From contig CANXME010002280.1 of the NCBI GenBank assembly GCA_948144175.1, forward strand, positions 248,001 to 312,000: DNA of 64,000 bases, in the 5' to 3' direction. The notes beneath the pieces were generated by a model. It was given only the letters and a program-made list of their open reading frames with translations. It did no database searches and had not been told where the DNA came from. Origin of the DNA: Closterium sp. NIES-65 (Eukaryota > Streptophyta > Zygnematophyceae > Desmidiales > Closteriaceae). The translations under genes and the position numbers were made by a program. Positions 32,773-43,217 of the stretch are shown piece by piece (position 1 is the stretch's first letter; each line of letters opens with the position of its first letter).

Positions 32773-35190
32773 ATGGAGAAAGCTAAGCTCGCCACTTGGT
32801 TCCTCGCCATAGCTCTTCTCGCAATGGTCACCGTTGCTGAAAAGTACCCTCTATGTCCGTTCACAGGCCTCCCTCCGACAAAACCAAAAGTATCGGCCTC
32901 GCGATGCCTCGACGCCGCTGAAATGTCATGCTGTAAGGACTGCTCCGATAGACGATACGCGCTCGCCGAAGTCAGCGCGAACGTCACAACGCTCATCTCC
33001 ACAGTAGATCCTCGCCTTTCGAATCTCCTCGGCGCCAGAGACATTCAGGTAAGCCGAGAACGAAGTCGTGACGTGTTGAGAACGAAGTCAAACTCAAAAC
33101 ACGATCATCGGCAACAAAGACGTCCAGGTAAGCTGATGATGATAATCTAGTGCAATCGGGGCCGTCACGTATTTACTACCCATACGTTATCGCTATGATC
33201 CAATTAAAATGAAATTCACCCTGATGAGCGCGCCGTTCCTGCAAGGATGCTTGATCTGAGGCGACTAAAAACTGCAATCTGCTCGTTGATTGTGCATGCA
33301 GCTATGCTCGTCGTTCGTCAACTTCAGGGAGTGTCAGGACCTTCTCGAGCAGATGATATGCGCCACGGGCTGCAACCCAGGTGAGCCGGAGGGATTAGCT
33401 CTTGAAGCAACTTCGAAAGTCACCACGTCGTTCGTCGAGGGAGTGTCAGGACCTTCTCGGGCAGATGATCTGCGCCACGGGCTGCAACTCCAGTTGCGCT
33501 GCTGAAGGCTTCCGAAGAATTCCCAAAAGTGATTTCAATGTCAACGTTCGTGAGCTTCAGGGAACGTCAGGACCGTCTCGAGAATATTCGTAGCTCCTTT
33601 GATAGATCTTAATCACGTTTGATTCAAACCTTCGCAGCTTTCCTTCGTCAACGCTCCGTTTCTCAGAGTTCTCCATCTCTCCAAGCCACTCCATTCCTAA
33701 TTCTCAACGTTTCTGCGACTGGTTATCTGTCTCTCAGATTCGGGGAAATATTTGGATCTCCCGCGCGGGGTAGTCGGCGAGATGCGCGTTTGCGCTCCTT
33801 TCGCTGACAAGGTGTACGAGAAATGCAAGGACCTGCCGCGTAAGTGATGTAACCTGGTAACCACGGCTTTCGCCGACAAGGTGTACGAAAAGTGCAAGGA
33901 CCTGCCGCGTAAGTGATGTAACCTGTTAAACACTGTCTGCTGCGAAAGAGATGTACCCAGGTAACCTATTCGCAGTACTTCTGTTGGGGTACCTAAAATT
34001 CACCTCTTTCTCTTTCCCCCATTCCCACAGTACCCGGCTTTCAAGGCGCCATTTCTCAGTACTTTAACTCGGGGGAGAAGCTAATGACGACCCTGTTCGG
34101 GAGGGTCGGCCAGGCCTTCGATGCTATCAACTACACAGTGGTGGTCACTCCTGTAAGCGCTTTGTACCGCTCTGCAGCGTGCCGGTCACTCCGGTAAGCG
34201 CTTTATACCGTCCTGCACCATGATAATCACACCAACAAGCTCATACCGGTCTACACCACGCTGGTCACTTCGTTAACAATTTCATACCGCTCTGCGAGCA
34301 CCTAGTTGGTGTTCTGCGACCCGCTGCCTTCCTCCCTGACTCCTCCATGCTATATGGAAATCACTTTTGAGATTTCCAAAAGTGATTTCTCAAAAGTGGT
34401 TTCTGACGCCAATGCGTTCTGCGACCCGCCGCCATTTTCCCCCACTCCTCCACGCCCTCTCCCAACACTCCTGTCTCCCACTCCGTCTCCTCCCTCTCAG
34501 GTTCTAGAAGGCACCGACAAGTGCTATAACGGCCCGCTGAAGCTCCCCTACACCAACGTTTGCTGCGACTCGCTCCCCTTTTCCCTCACTCCTCTCCCCA
34601 CTCTCTCCCTCTCTTCCCACAACCTCCCTCTCAGGTTCTAGAAGGCACCGACAAGTGCTATAATGGCCCGCTGAAGCTCCCAGCCACCAACGTGTGCTGA
34701 GACTCACTCCCCGTTTTTCCTTACTCCTCTTTCCACTCCTGCTTTCCCCACTCCTCCTCTCTCCCAGGTTCTTGAAGGCACCGACAAGTGCTATAACGGC
34801 CCATTGAAGCTCCCCGACACCAACGTGTGCTGCGACTCGCTCCCCGCCACCAAAGAGTGCCCCATATCAAAGCTCAACGTTACCGCGCACCCCGAATATA
34901 AGCCTTTCATCGGCCGGACCATCGCCGACCCTTCCTGCCGTAAAGCACCAAGCGGTGGGGCCGGTGACTCTCCTAATGGCTCTGCTGGTGGCTCTGCTAG
35001 TGGCCCTGCTAGTGACCCTGCTAGTGGCTCTTCTAGTGGCTCTGCTAGTGGATCTGCTGCTAGTTCCTCTGGTACAGGCTCTTCGGCGTCGCCTCCTCCC
35101 CCCAAGGAGGCTGGACGGCTGGTGCTGGCTTATAGGGGGGTGTTGAGTGTTTTTGTGCTGGCAGCAGCTGCTTGCCTTGCGCTTTTCTAA
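32773..35190 (+). CDS. folate-receptor-like, probably GPI-anchored secreted protein (5 exons)
   Basis: Exons 32773-33048, 33302-33380, 33738-33839, 34031-34152, 34768-35190; total 1002 nt, 333 aa, GT-AG junctions and consistent phases (0,1,1,0), identical in pattern to the 28.6-kb paralogue. Signal peptide WFLAIALLAMVTVA. The Cys-rich ectodomain includes PLCPFTGLPPTK, CCKDCSD, CQDLLEQMICATGCNP, VCAPFADKVYEKCKDLP, PGFQGAISQYFNSGEKLM, NYTVVV (sequon), DKCYNGPLKLPDTNVCCDSL and PFIGRTIADPSC. A Gly/Ser/Ala repeat region and hydrophobic tail VLSVFVLAAAACLALF indicate GPI anchoring. Role at the cell surface is inferred; ligand unknown. A SPARK-type or other Cys-rich fold is an alternative. Confidence 0.72.
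33105..34767 (+). repeat. ghost exon fragments in the introns of the 32.8-35.2 kb gene
   Basis: Downstream 3'-part ghosts: 33105-33127 (exon 1, GTAAGC donor), 33434-33491 and 33540-33590 (exon 2), 33867-33909 (exon 3, GTAAGT donor), and 34180-34195 with weaker copies to 34275 (exon 4 end). Upstream 5'-part ghosts of the last exon: about 34501-34580 and 34635-34700 (VLEGTDKCYNGPLKLP with CTCTCAG acceptors), plus short pieces near 34310 and 34410. Confidence 0.82.
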
Positions 35191-35967
35191 CTTGAGTAAG
35201 GAGGATTATTTCTGTGCGTTGTAGAGATGGGAGAAGCAAAGTTGGTTTGTGTGTAGAGAAGGTAGAGGAGCTAACAGAGTGGCAATCTGATTTGAGGATG
35301 TCAGGCGTTTTGGCAGTGTTTTGTTGTAGACTGCCAGTGATCTAGTCGGGCTTGACCAGAAAGCAAAATTATTGAAGGAATCTCAGTTGCACTTCAAGTC
35401 CAACATTACTGAACAGCATGCTCAGAAGGTGTAGTACACAAAAACTATATCTCAAAACCAGATGGTATGTGCAATGTGATGTGAAAAGAAGCCCATACCA
35501 CGTGATACTGTATAAGTCCTTACTCTCTAAGCAGCACGTCGCCATTAGCCCCTCATCAACCCACAAAGACCACCAAACCATTACCACCAATCCAATGAGA
35601 CCGCCGAACCACACTCAACCCCCAACTGCTCGGGTCTAGCTATTGCAGGATTCAGGTGTTAGTTCAACTCTGGAGAAAATTCAAAACTTTCTAGAGTGAC
35701 TGCAATCTGAGCTATCTGTGCGCATTGAGGAGAGGTCATGCTGCAAGATGAGTGCAGCACGAACATGGTGACTTTTGAGTCGACTCAGAACTGTCACATG
35801 CCTCACGATGCGCCAAAGGGAGCGACTGAACTTTGCATCGTGATTGCAGAGATCATGGTTGCTTTCAAAACTGGAGCGTCAGTAGTAGCGATCTGAGCGC
35901 CTCGAGTGGCAGTCGCAAGGGCTACGAGTGTGGCACTAGCGTGCCGCGAGACACACCAAAAGGAGCG
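35191..35967. other. intergenic region between convergent genes
   Basis: No gene recognised; a 73-codon ORF (35418-35639) has no supporting feature. 35774-35790 holds TTTTGAGTCGACTCAGAA, a form of the palindrome seen in the 29.4-kb array. 35876-35925 repeats the end of the last LUC7 exon (CGCCTCGAGTGGC), a ghost beyond the stop codon. Confidence 0.55.
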
Positions 35968-36118
35968 TCAGTAGCGGTCGGAACGCCTCGAGTGGCGGTC
36001 GCGAGAGCGGGATCGCGAGCGAGAACGAGACCTGTACACGGTTGAAAAGGCGTCGGGGATGGGGATGGGGATGGGGATGGGGATGGGGATGGGGATGGGG
36101 ATGGGGATGGGGATGGGG

Positions 36119-36191
<73 letters not shown>

Positions 36192-37764
36192 CGGGTATGC
36201 TCACAGGCATGGGGATGGTAATGGGTATGGGAATTGGTATGGGTATGGGTATGAAGATGCAGATGGGTATTGTAATGGATATGGGGATGGGGATGGATGG
36301 GGATGTGGATGGGCATGGTACTGAGTATGGTTATGGGGAAAGAGATGGGAATAAGAATGTGTATCAACCAGCTCGCCTGTGTATCAACCAGCTCGCCTGT
36401 GTATCAACCAGCTCACCTGTGTATCAACCAGCTCACCTGTGTATCAACCAGCTCACCTGTGTATCAACCAGCTCACCTGTGTATCAACCAGCTCACCTGT
36501 GTATCAGCCAGCTCACCTGTGTATCAACCAGCTCACCTGTGCATCAACCAGCTCACCTGTGCATCAGAAGCTCACCTGTGCCGCCGGTCACGGTCGTAGT
36601 CCCTCCCACGCCGGTCCCGGTCCCGTCCCCGCGCCCAGTCATCATCTCGGTCCCTCTCTCTCCCCCTGTCCCTGTCCCTGTCCCTGTCACGATCGCGGTC
36701 CCGATCCCTGTCCCTATCCCTATCCCTCTCCCTTTCCCTGTACCTATCCCTATCCCTGTCCCTGTCTCTGTCTCGGTCCCTGTCTCGGTCCCTATCCCTA
36801 TCCCTGTCTCTATCCCTGTCCCTGTCTCTGTCCCTGTCCCCATCCCTGTCCCTCTCCTTGGCCTTGTCTCGGTCGTCTGTACGCTCTTTGCGCTCCTCAG
36901 ATCTAGGCCTGGGGGAGTATCGGCCCGATGAAGGGGATGCGCGGAGGAGCATGAGGAGCACAAGTACGAGGAGCATTGGGAAAACGGGGGGTACGAGGAG
37001 CAGGAAGAGAAAGAGGAGGAAGTGGCAGTGATGGGAGGGAAGCATGAGGAGGAAGATGCGAAGTTAAAGTATGTATGAGCAAGATGACTTTTGAGTCACC
37101 TCGTTACCATGGCACACACGGAGGAGGATGAGAAGTTTAGGTATGAGCAGGCCAATTTCTGAAGCGCCCCAAAAGTAGACTAGTTGCAATGCCACATCAG
37201 AATGAGCGTAACAAGCCCGCTTTCACTTGCAGATTCTCAAACAGAAAATGCCTCATTTCACGTGGACTAAAAAGGGATGTTCCAAAAAGACTCACCGAAG
37301 CTCATCCTTCTTCCTCCTCTTCTCCTGCATCCAGAGCAAAAACAAACGAGAAAATGGTTAAGAATGTAAATATCAACTGAGATAAAGTTTTTCAATTCGA
37401 AAGGGTAGCACCATGGAGGAACGAACGAGCGCGGACGAAAGTGAACAGTGGAAGCAAAGAACGTCAAGAAGAGCAAAAACAAACGAGAGTGGGCGTAAAG
37501 AACCAGACAGGGAAGGAATGGAAAGGGAGAGTACAGAAGGTCAAAGGCTCACCCAATTCCGCTTCTCAGATTGAAGAGACGTGCAACAGAATCTGATGTG
37601 CTATGCACATGCACATGCACATGAACTCACCCGAATGTCGTTGATCTTGTCGCGGATAAAGAGATAGCCGAGATGCAGCTTCCCCCCAAAGTGGTCAGCC
37701 AGCCGCCTGTCGCTGTTTGTGCGGGTACAAGGTGCGTGTGCATGAGGAGAGGGAGAGAGAGAGA

Positions 37765-37857
<93 letters not shown>

Positions 37858-40800
37858 GACTTAGCCTCTGTCCCTTGCCTCTGTCCCTTGTCTCCAAGCT
37901 ATATAAGCGTCCCGTGGGGATCTCTTTTCCTCATTAGTTCATTTTGTTCCCAGTTTTTCGTAGGCGGACAGAGCGAGAGAGAGAGAGGACTCAGCCTCTG
38001 TCCCTTGTCTCCAAGCTATATAAGCGTCCCGTGGGGATCTCTTTTCCTCATTAGTCCATTTTGTTTCCAGTTTTTCGTAGGCGCTCGCGCCGGCGGCCTG
38101 CGGCCGCCACCGCTCGCGTTGCGCGGCCTTCAGCCGCGTGCTTAGGGGTGGCAAGGATTAGCAGCAAGACAATCAATAAGCACACTCCACAAGACAGCGA
38201 TGGGCCACACGCCCCGCTACTAAATCACGAGATGCAAAGGGTCTACGTGCGGCGGGTGCCGTAAACTACATCTGATGGGCATCCAGCGCCGCGAGGATGT
38301 GCAGTCGGACCCTGGACCGTTGCGTCCAGTTCTGAAACCGCAACGCCTCCCATTGCGGGCGCTCCCAGCACGGGTAGGAGGAGGAAGGCAAGCTGCGCAG
38401 CTGCAGCCAGGCAATCAGCTCGCGCTTCACGACCGAGTGTGCTCCCTGGGCTCTGGAGAATGGCGAAATGCGAGTTCACCAGAATCAGTGTCAGGGCCCG
38501 CTGACACTCCACCAGGCGCCACAGCTGCGCAAGAGTCGCCGTGGGAACTTCAACCACTCCAGTCGCCAGTGCCGCAGGCGGAACCGGAAGCGGGGGCGGA
38601 GGTTGCATGGACGGAACATCAGCAAAGTGTCGTGGAGGGACGAAGGCCCCTCTCGCCCCTCCGCCTCCCGCTCCCACAAATCCCGTGTCCGGGAGTGGGG
38701 GAATCCAGGGCAGAGGTGGATAGGGCGCAGCAGATACAGGACGCACGGAGGCAGGGGGAGCACGATCACCTCCAGGAGTGTGAACCTGCGGGAACGCTGA
38801 GGCGAGCGGGGCGGGAGCAGCAAATGGCGCGGCCGGAGCCAGCACATTCACAAGCGCCGGTGCGGGCGCAGGAGCGGCAGGAGCCTGGAAGCTTCCAAGA
38901 TTCGGTGCGCCATTTAGAGCATTGCGCATCGCCGCAGCTAGCATCCCCGCGAAATCCTCGCGCAACTGCTGCATCTCGCTCGGCCCACCGCGCCCGCGAC
39001 CATGACCTCCCTACCAGCCACCGCGGCCTCTGCGGTGCGCCAACCGATACGACGACGAGGGGCGACGGCGAGGAGAACCTCGCCCCCGATGCGCTGCCGC
39101 ATTGCCCCCCGCGGCACCGCGTATTTGTGACTCCGAGAGCCACTGTGAAACGGGATGTGCCGGCGCAGCCGCAGGGGCCACCAAGTGGGCAGAGTCGAGG
39201 CCGGCGCCCTCCACTGTCCCCGACGCAGGGCCCCCAGCGATAGCATGGACGGGGGACAGCGCCACAGGTGGCGGCTGCGCGACGGGAATCGGCGCGCCGG
39301 ACGAGGGAAGAGCGTGCGGAAGGTTCGGCTGGGGAGCCGACGACAGCGGGACCGGAACTGAGGATGACGCAGCAGCAGCAGGAGGAGCCGGAGGGGCTAG
39401 AGGAGCGGCAGCCATGGCGACAGCAACAGCACGGGCCGGAGGCGGAGCTTTCGCGCTCTCAGCGGTGTGACCTTGGTCCACCGCTGACTTCTCCGCTTCA
39501 GTCGCCATCGCGGCTTACGCGTCGGCAGCAGGAAATCGAGGACGCACGATCGCGCCCGCACAAGGGAGGAGTTAGTCGAGGGAGGAGTTAGTCGAGGGAG
39601 TCCAATGCCGGCCGCAGCCAGTGCGCGTACGCGCGGTGGCCGTGCTGAAGGTAGAGGGCGTGGGAGGAGTACGCGTGAGGGTGGTCCAGAGAACGCGTTC
39701 CAGATGGCAGCGAGAAGGGCTTTAGCTGAGTTAGTAAGAGCTAATGAAGCTGAAGCTCTGTCGGGGAGTATTTATGAGGCGAAGGAGGAGGAAGCAGACT
39801 CAGGTTCGAATGCCTCGTAGGAGGCCCAGTCCCAAGTCCCTGCTCAGCAAGGAGGCAACTCAGCCCATGCCCGAAGCGCGGCAACAAATTTCAATCGCAC
39901 CCCCACCCAGGCGCAGCTATCCCCACAGATTCAAACCACTCCCAACAACCCTGACACCACTGCCAACCAGCCCGCCCAACAAAACCTGCCACCACCTCTT
40001 GCAATTGCACCGCGAACTGCAGCGAGGGGTAACCATCGGCAGGCACAACCCCCTCCCCAAAAATCGCCCGAAGCCCTCGCCAAGGATGACACGCTTTTCG
40101 CAAGCGTCAGTAACTGGAATTTGGATAAGCTGCGCGATAGTCGCAACTCACCTCTAGCACGTCACCTTCTGGAAAAGCTGCGCCTGCTTTTCGCAATGGT
40201 TTTACTGACACCACTGCTGCGACTTGCCGACGACCCTGATTCCACCCAAGCCTGGAAGGTTTTGCTGTTCGCCGCTCGCCTGACACTGCGTCAGCAGTCC
40301 CCGAAGCATCCTGATTGGAAGGCGACCAGAAGTAGGTTGCGTAAATTCCTGCGAGGGGAGTGGGAATCACTTTACCAGGAAACAGTGGATTCGCTGGAGC
40401 TACCCCCCCCCTTCCCCCCCCCCCCCCCCAGGCACCAACCTGACGACCTGGGAGTTATCTCCAGGGCAGAGGGTCTGGCGCGACGTGGCAGTCTGCGGAG
40501 GGCTGTCATGGCACTCGAAGCCACTCCGGTCAGCAAGCCGACCCCAGAAGTTCTTGAATCCCTACGTGCCAAGCACCCACGCGCCCAGCACCCTGACACA
40601 CCGTGGCCCCAGCCTGAGCCGGACACTTACCTGGCAGTATCGCGAGAAGTATTCCTAAAACTTCTCTCGAAATGTGAGAACGGGGTTGGCGCAGGCCCCT
40701 CAGGTACGACGTTCGAGCACCTGCGCGAAGCTGCCCTGATGCACTCTGCGGTCAGTTCACACTTAGATGCGCTTGTCAACAAGATCCTTCGCGGGAAGCT

Positions 40801-43128
40801 GCGCATGGAGGTTGGGGAGCTTCTTACCGCATCACGGCTGATAGCCCTGGACAAGCCCGACGGAGGGACCAGGCCAATAGCTATAGGTGAATGCATCCTC
40901 CGGCTGGCAGCCAAGGCAGCACTTACTCAGCTAGCAGATGCGGCCAGAGAATTCTTCCTACCGTTACAATTTGGAGTGGCCGTGCCAGGAGGAGCAGAGG
41001 CAGTGATCCACATAGTCCGAACCTTCACTTCGGCAAATCAAGAGGCACTAGTCTTGCAGGCGGACCTAGCTAACGCTTTCAACAGCGTTGATCGCCTCAC
41101 CATAGCGACAACGCTGAAAGGCTCGCAGCTGGAGCCGCTACTACCCTTGGTGCACTTCTCCTACGGCCAGCCGTCCGCACTGCACCTGGATGCAGCTTTT
41201 AGCCACGCGCCTATACTCAGCGAGACCGGGGTCCGCCAAGGGGACCCACTCGGCCCCCTTCTTTTTGCCGCGGCCATGCAACCAGCTCTGAAGGCTGCTG
41301 CGGAGGCCAATCCGGATGTCATCTGCCTTGCTTACGCAGATGACGTGACCTTCTTAGGGGACCCGTTGTCATGTGCGGCTGCTTTTGAGCACTTCACGAG
41401 CCTTCTTGCTGAAATCGGGCTTAAACACAACCCCGCCAAGTGCAGGGCATGGTCCAACAGGTCGCCCGTGGACTTCCCCCTGCCCGAAGGAGTTCCACTC
41501 AGCAGCGACGGGTTGAAAGTGCTGGGAAGTTACATCTGCTCCCCAAGTGCTACCTCCGCCTTCGTACAGTCCAGCCTGGAGGCAATGGACGCGCCGCTAG
41601 GATTGATCGAGCAGATGGAGCCGCAGCTGGCAGGACTGCTGCTGTCTCGGTGCGTCTCGCGCCGTGTGTCCTACCTGGCCCGCACGACTCCCCTCCCATC
41701 CCTGCCCAAGGAGGAGTGGTCCGAATGGGGGAGGCGGCTGTTGGAAACTCTGCTCACAGCATGTGGCATCAATCACCCGCGGGGGACCGAGGAAACGGCA
41801 TGCACATGGGCGCAAGCCTTGCTCCCCGTATCGCTCGGTGGCCTGGGGCTGACGGATCCGTCCATGGAGGGAAGTTACAGCTTCTTCGCCAGCTACACGC
41901 AGGCGCATCTCCTTCTTGACTCCCTCGATGGCGACTGCACTGGCCCACTAGAGGCCACCCGCGAGCTGATGCGCGGCCCCTACTCTCAGTCATCCCCCCT
42001 GACCGAGTGGCTAGCGGAATGCGAGGGGGAGCTTCCACTGCCGGCCCAGGAAGCTTTGCAAGCGGAGAGAGCAGCCCCAACCGCAGGAAAGCTGCAGCAC
42101 GGGCTAGCCACTGCTATCCAGGGACAGCGCTACGCGGTCCAGGTGGAGGAGGTGCGGGGGATGAGCCCGAATCCAAATAACGGTCACACGCAGCGGCTGT
42201 TGTCCCTGTCAGGGTACGGGGCGGGAGATTGGTTAAACGCGGTGCCTCTGCACCGCTCGCTGCACCTCGAGGCTCCACATTTTGCCAACGCGCTCCAGTT
42301 TCGACTGGGGCTCCCCTTTGCCGCTCCCGGAGTTTGCAGCTGCACAAAGAAGGTGGAGATTCCGGATAAGCGGCTCCCGAACCACCTGCTACGATGCGGC
42401 ACAGGGGGGGGGGCGCACAAACACGCACAACGAGCTTAGGGACGAATGCGCACGAATGGCGCGTGATGCTGGCTTCATGGTGCACATCGAGACAGCCGCC
42501 TTCAGCCCAGTAGAAGAGAAGAAGGCGGAGCTGGCCCTCCGCTGCCGCTCAACAGGAGCCGTCTACATCCGTGATGTGACGGTGACGGACCCCATCAGCA
42601 CCCGAGATGAGAATGCAACTAAGGGGCCGGGGTGGGCAGCACGGGAAGCAGCAGATAAGAAGCAAGGCCTCTACAAGGACCGCCCTGAGTGGGTGAAGTT
42701 CTTCCCGCTTGCGGTTGAGACTTATGGGTGCCCATGCCCTGAGACAGTAGATTTCCTGAAGCTGCTCGCGGAAACGGCTGCAAGGCGGTTTTTTAACGCC
42801 GAGCCAACCTCCTACCAAGCTGCCAAGCTCCTACACCATTTTCGGCAGCGGTGGTCGGTGGCTCTTCAAAGGGGGCAGTCGATTGGATATCTAGAGAAGT
42901 GCAGCATAGCGGCTGCAGTAGAGAACCCGCTGCTAGAGGCAGTGGGTGAGGCCCCGTCCCTAGGGGACTGCCTCTCGGTCCTTGATCCTGCACTGGACCT
43001 AGCTTAGAAGGAGGGGGGTGGGGGAGGAAGTGATGGGAGAGTAGTAAGAGGCTTTATGCATCAGACTCACGTATGGATAACTACCACCTTGCATGCCTGT
43101 AAGTCTTGTATCAATCAATGAAAGGGCC

Positions 43129-43217
<89 letters not shown>

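Larger units (their letters stand above)
37859..43214 (+). mobile_element. non-LTR retrotransposon with RT and restriction-like endonuclease, in a LUC7 intron
   Basis: Plus-strand element in LUC7 intron 9, antisense to the gene. It starts with duplicated promoter-like monomers, contains a divergent ORF pair, an RT ORF and a downstream nuclease-like domain, and ends in (GA)n. Both ends border (GA)n tracts (37745-37858 and 43133-43214), so insertion into a GA microsatellite, or a GA-tailed 3' end, is likely. No LTRs. RLE-type elements are commonly sequence-specific; Dong, which inserts in TAA repeats, is a known parallel. Confidence 0.78.

Noticed and set aside
36059..36931. 290-aa plus-strand ORF starting with a Met-Gly repeat
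   Set aside because: It is the antisense of the (GGGGAT)n/(GGGCAT)n arrays, the 20-bp splice-site minisatellite and the Arg/Asp exon of LUC7; no independent coding signal.
38275..39243. 322-codon plus-strand ORF upstream of the RT
   Set aside because: Composition (Gln/Arg/Pro, no helical segments) looks like an antisense shadow of the minus-strand frame; kept only as an alternative ORF1.
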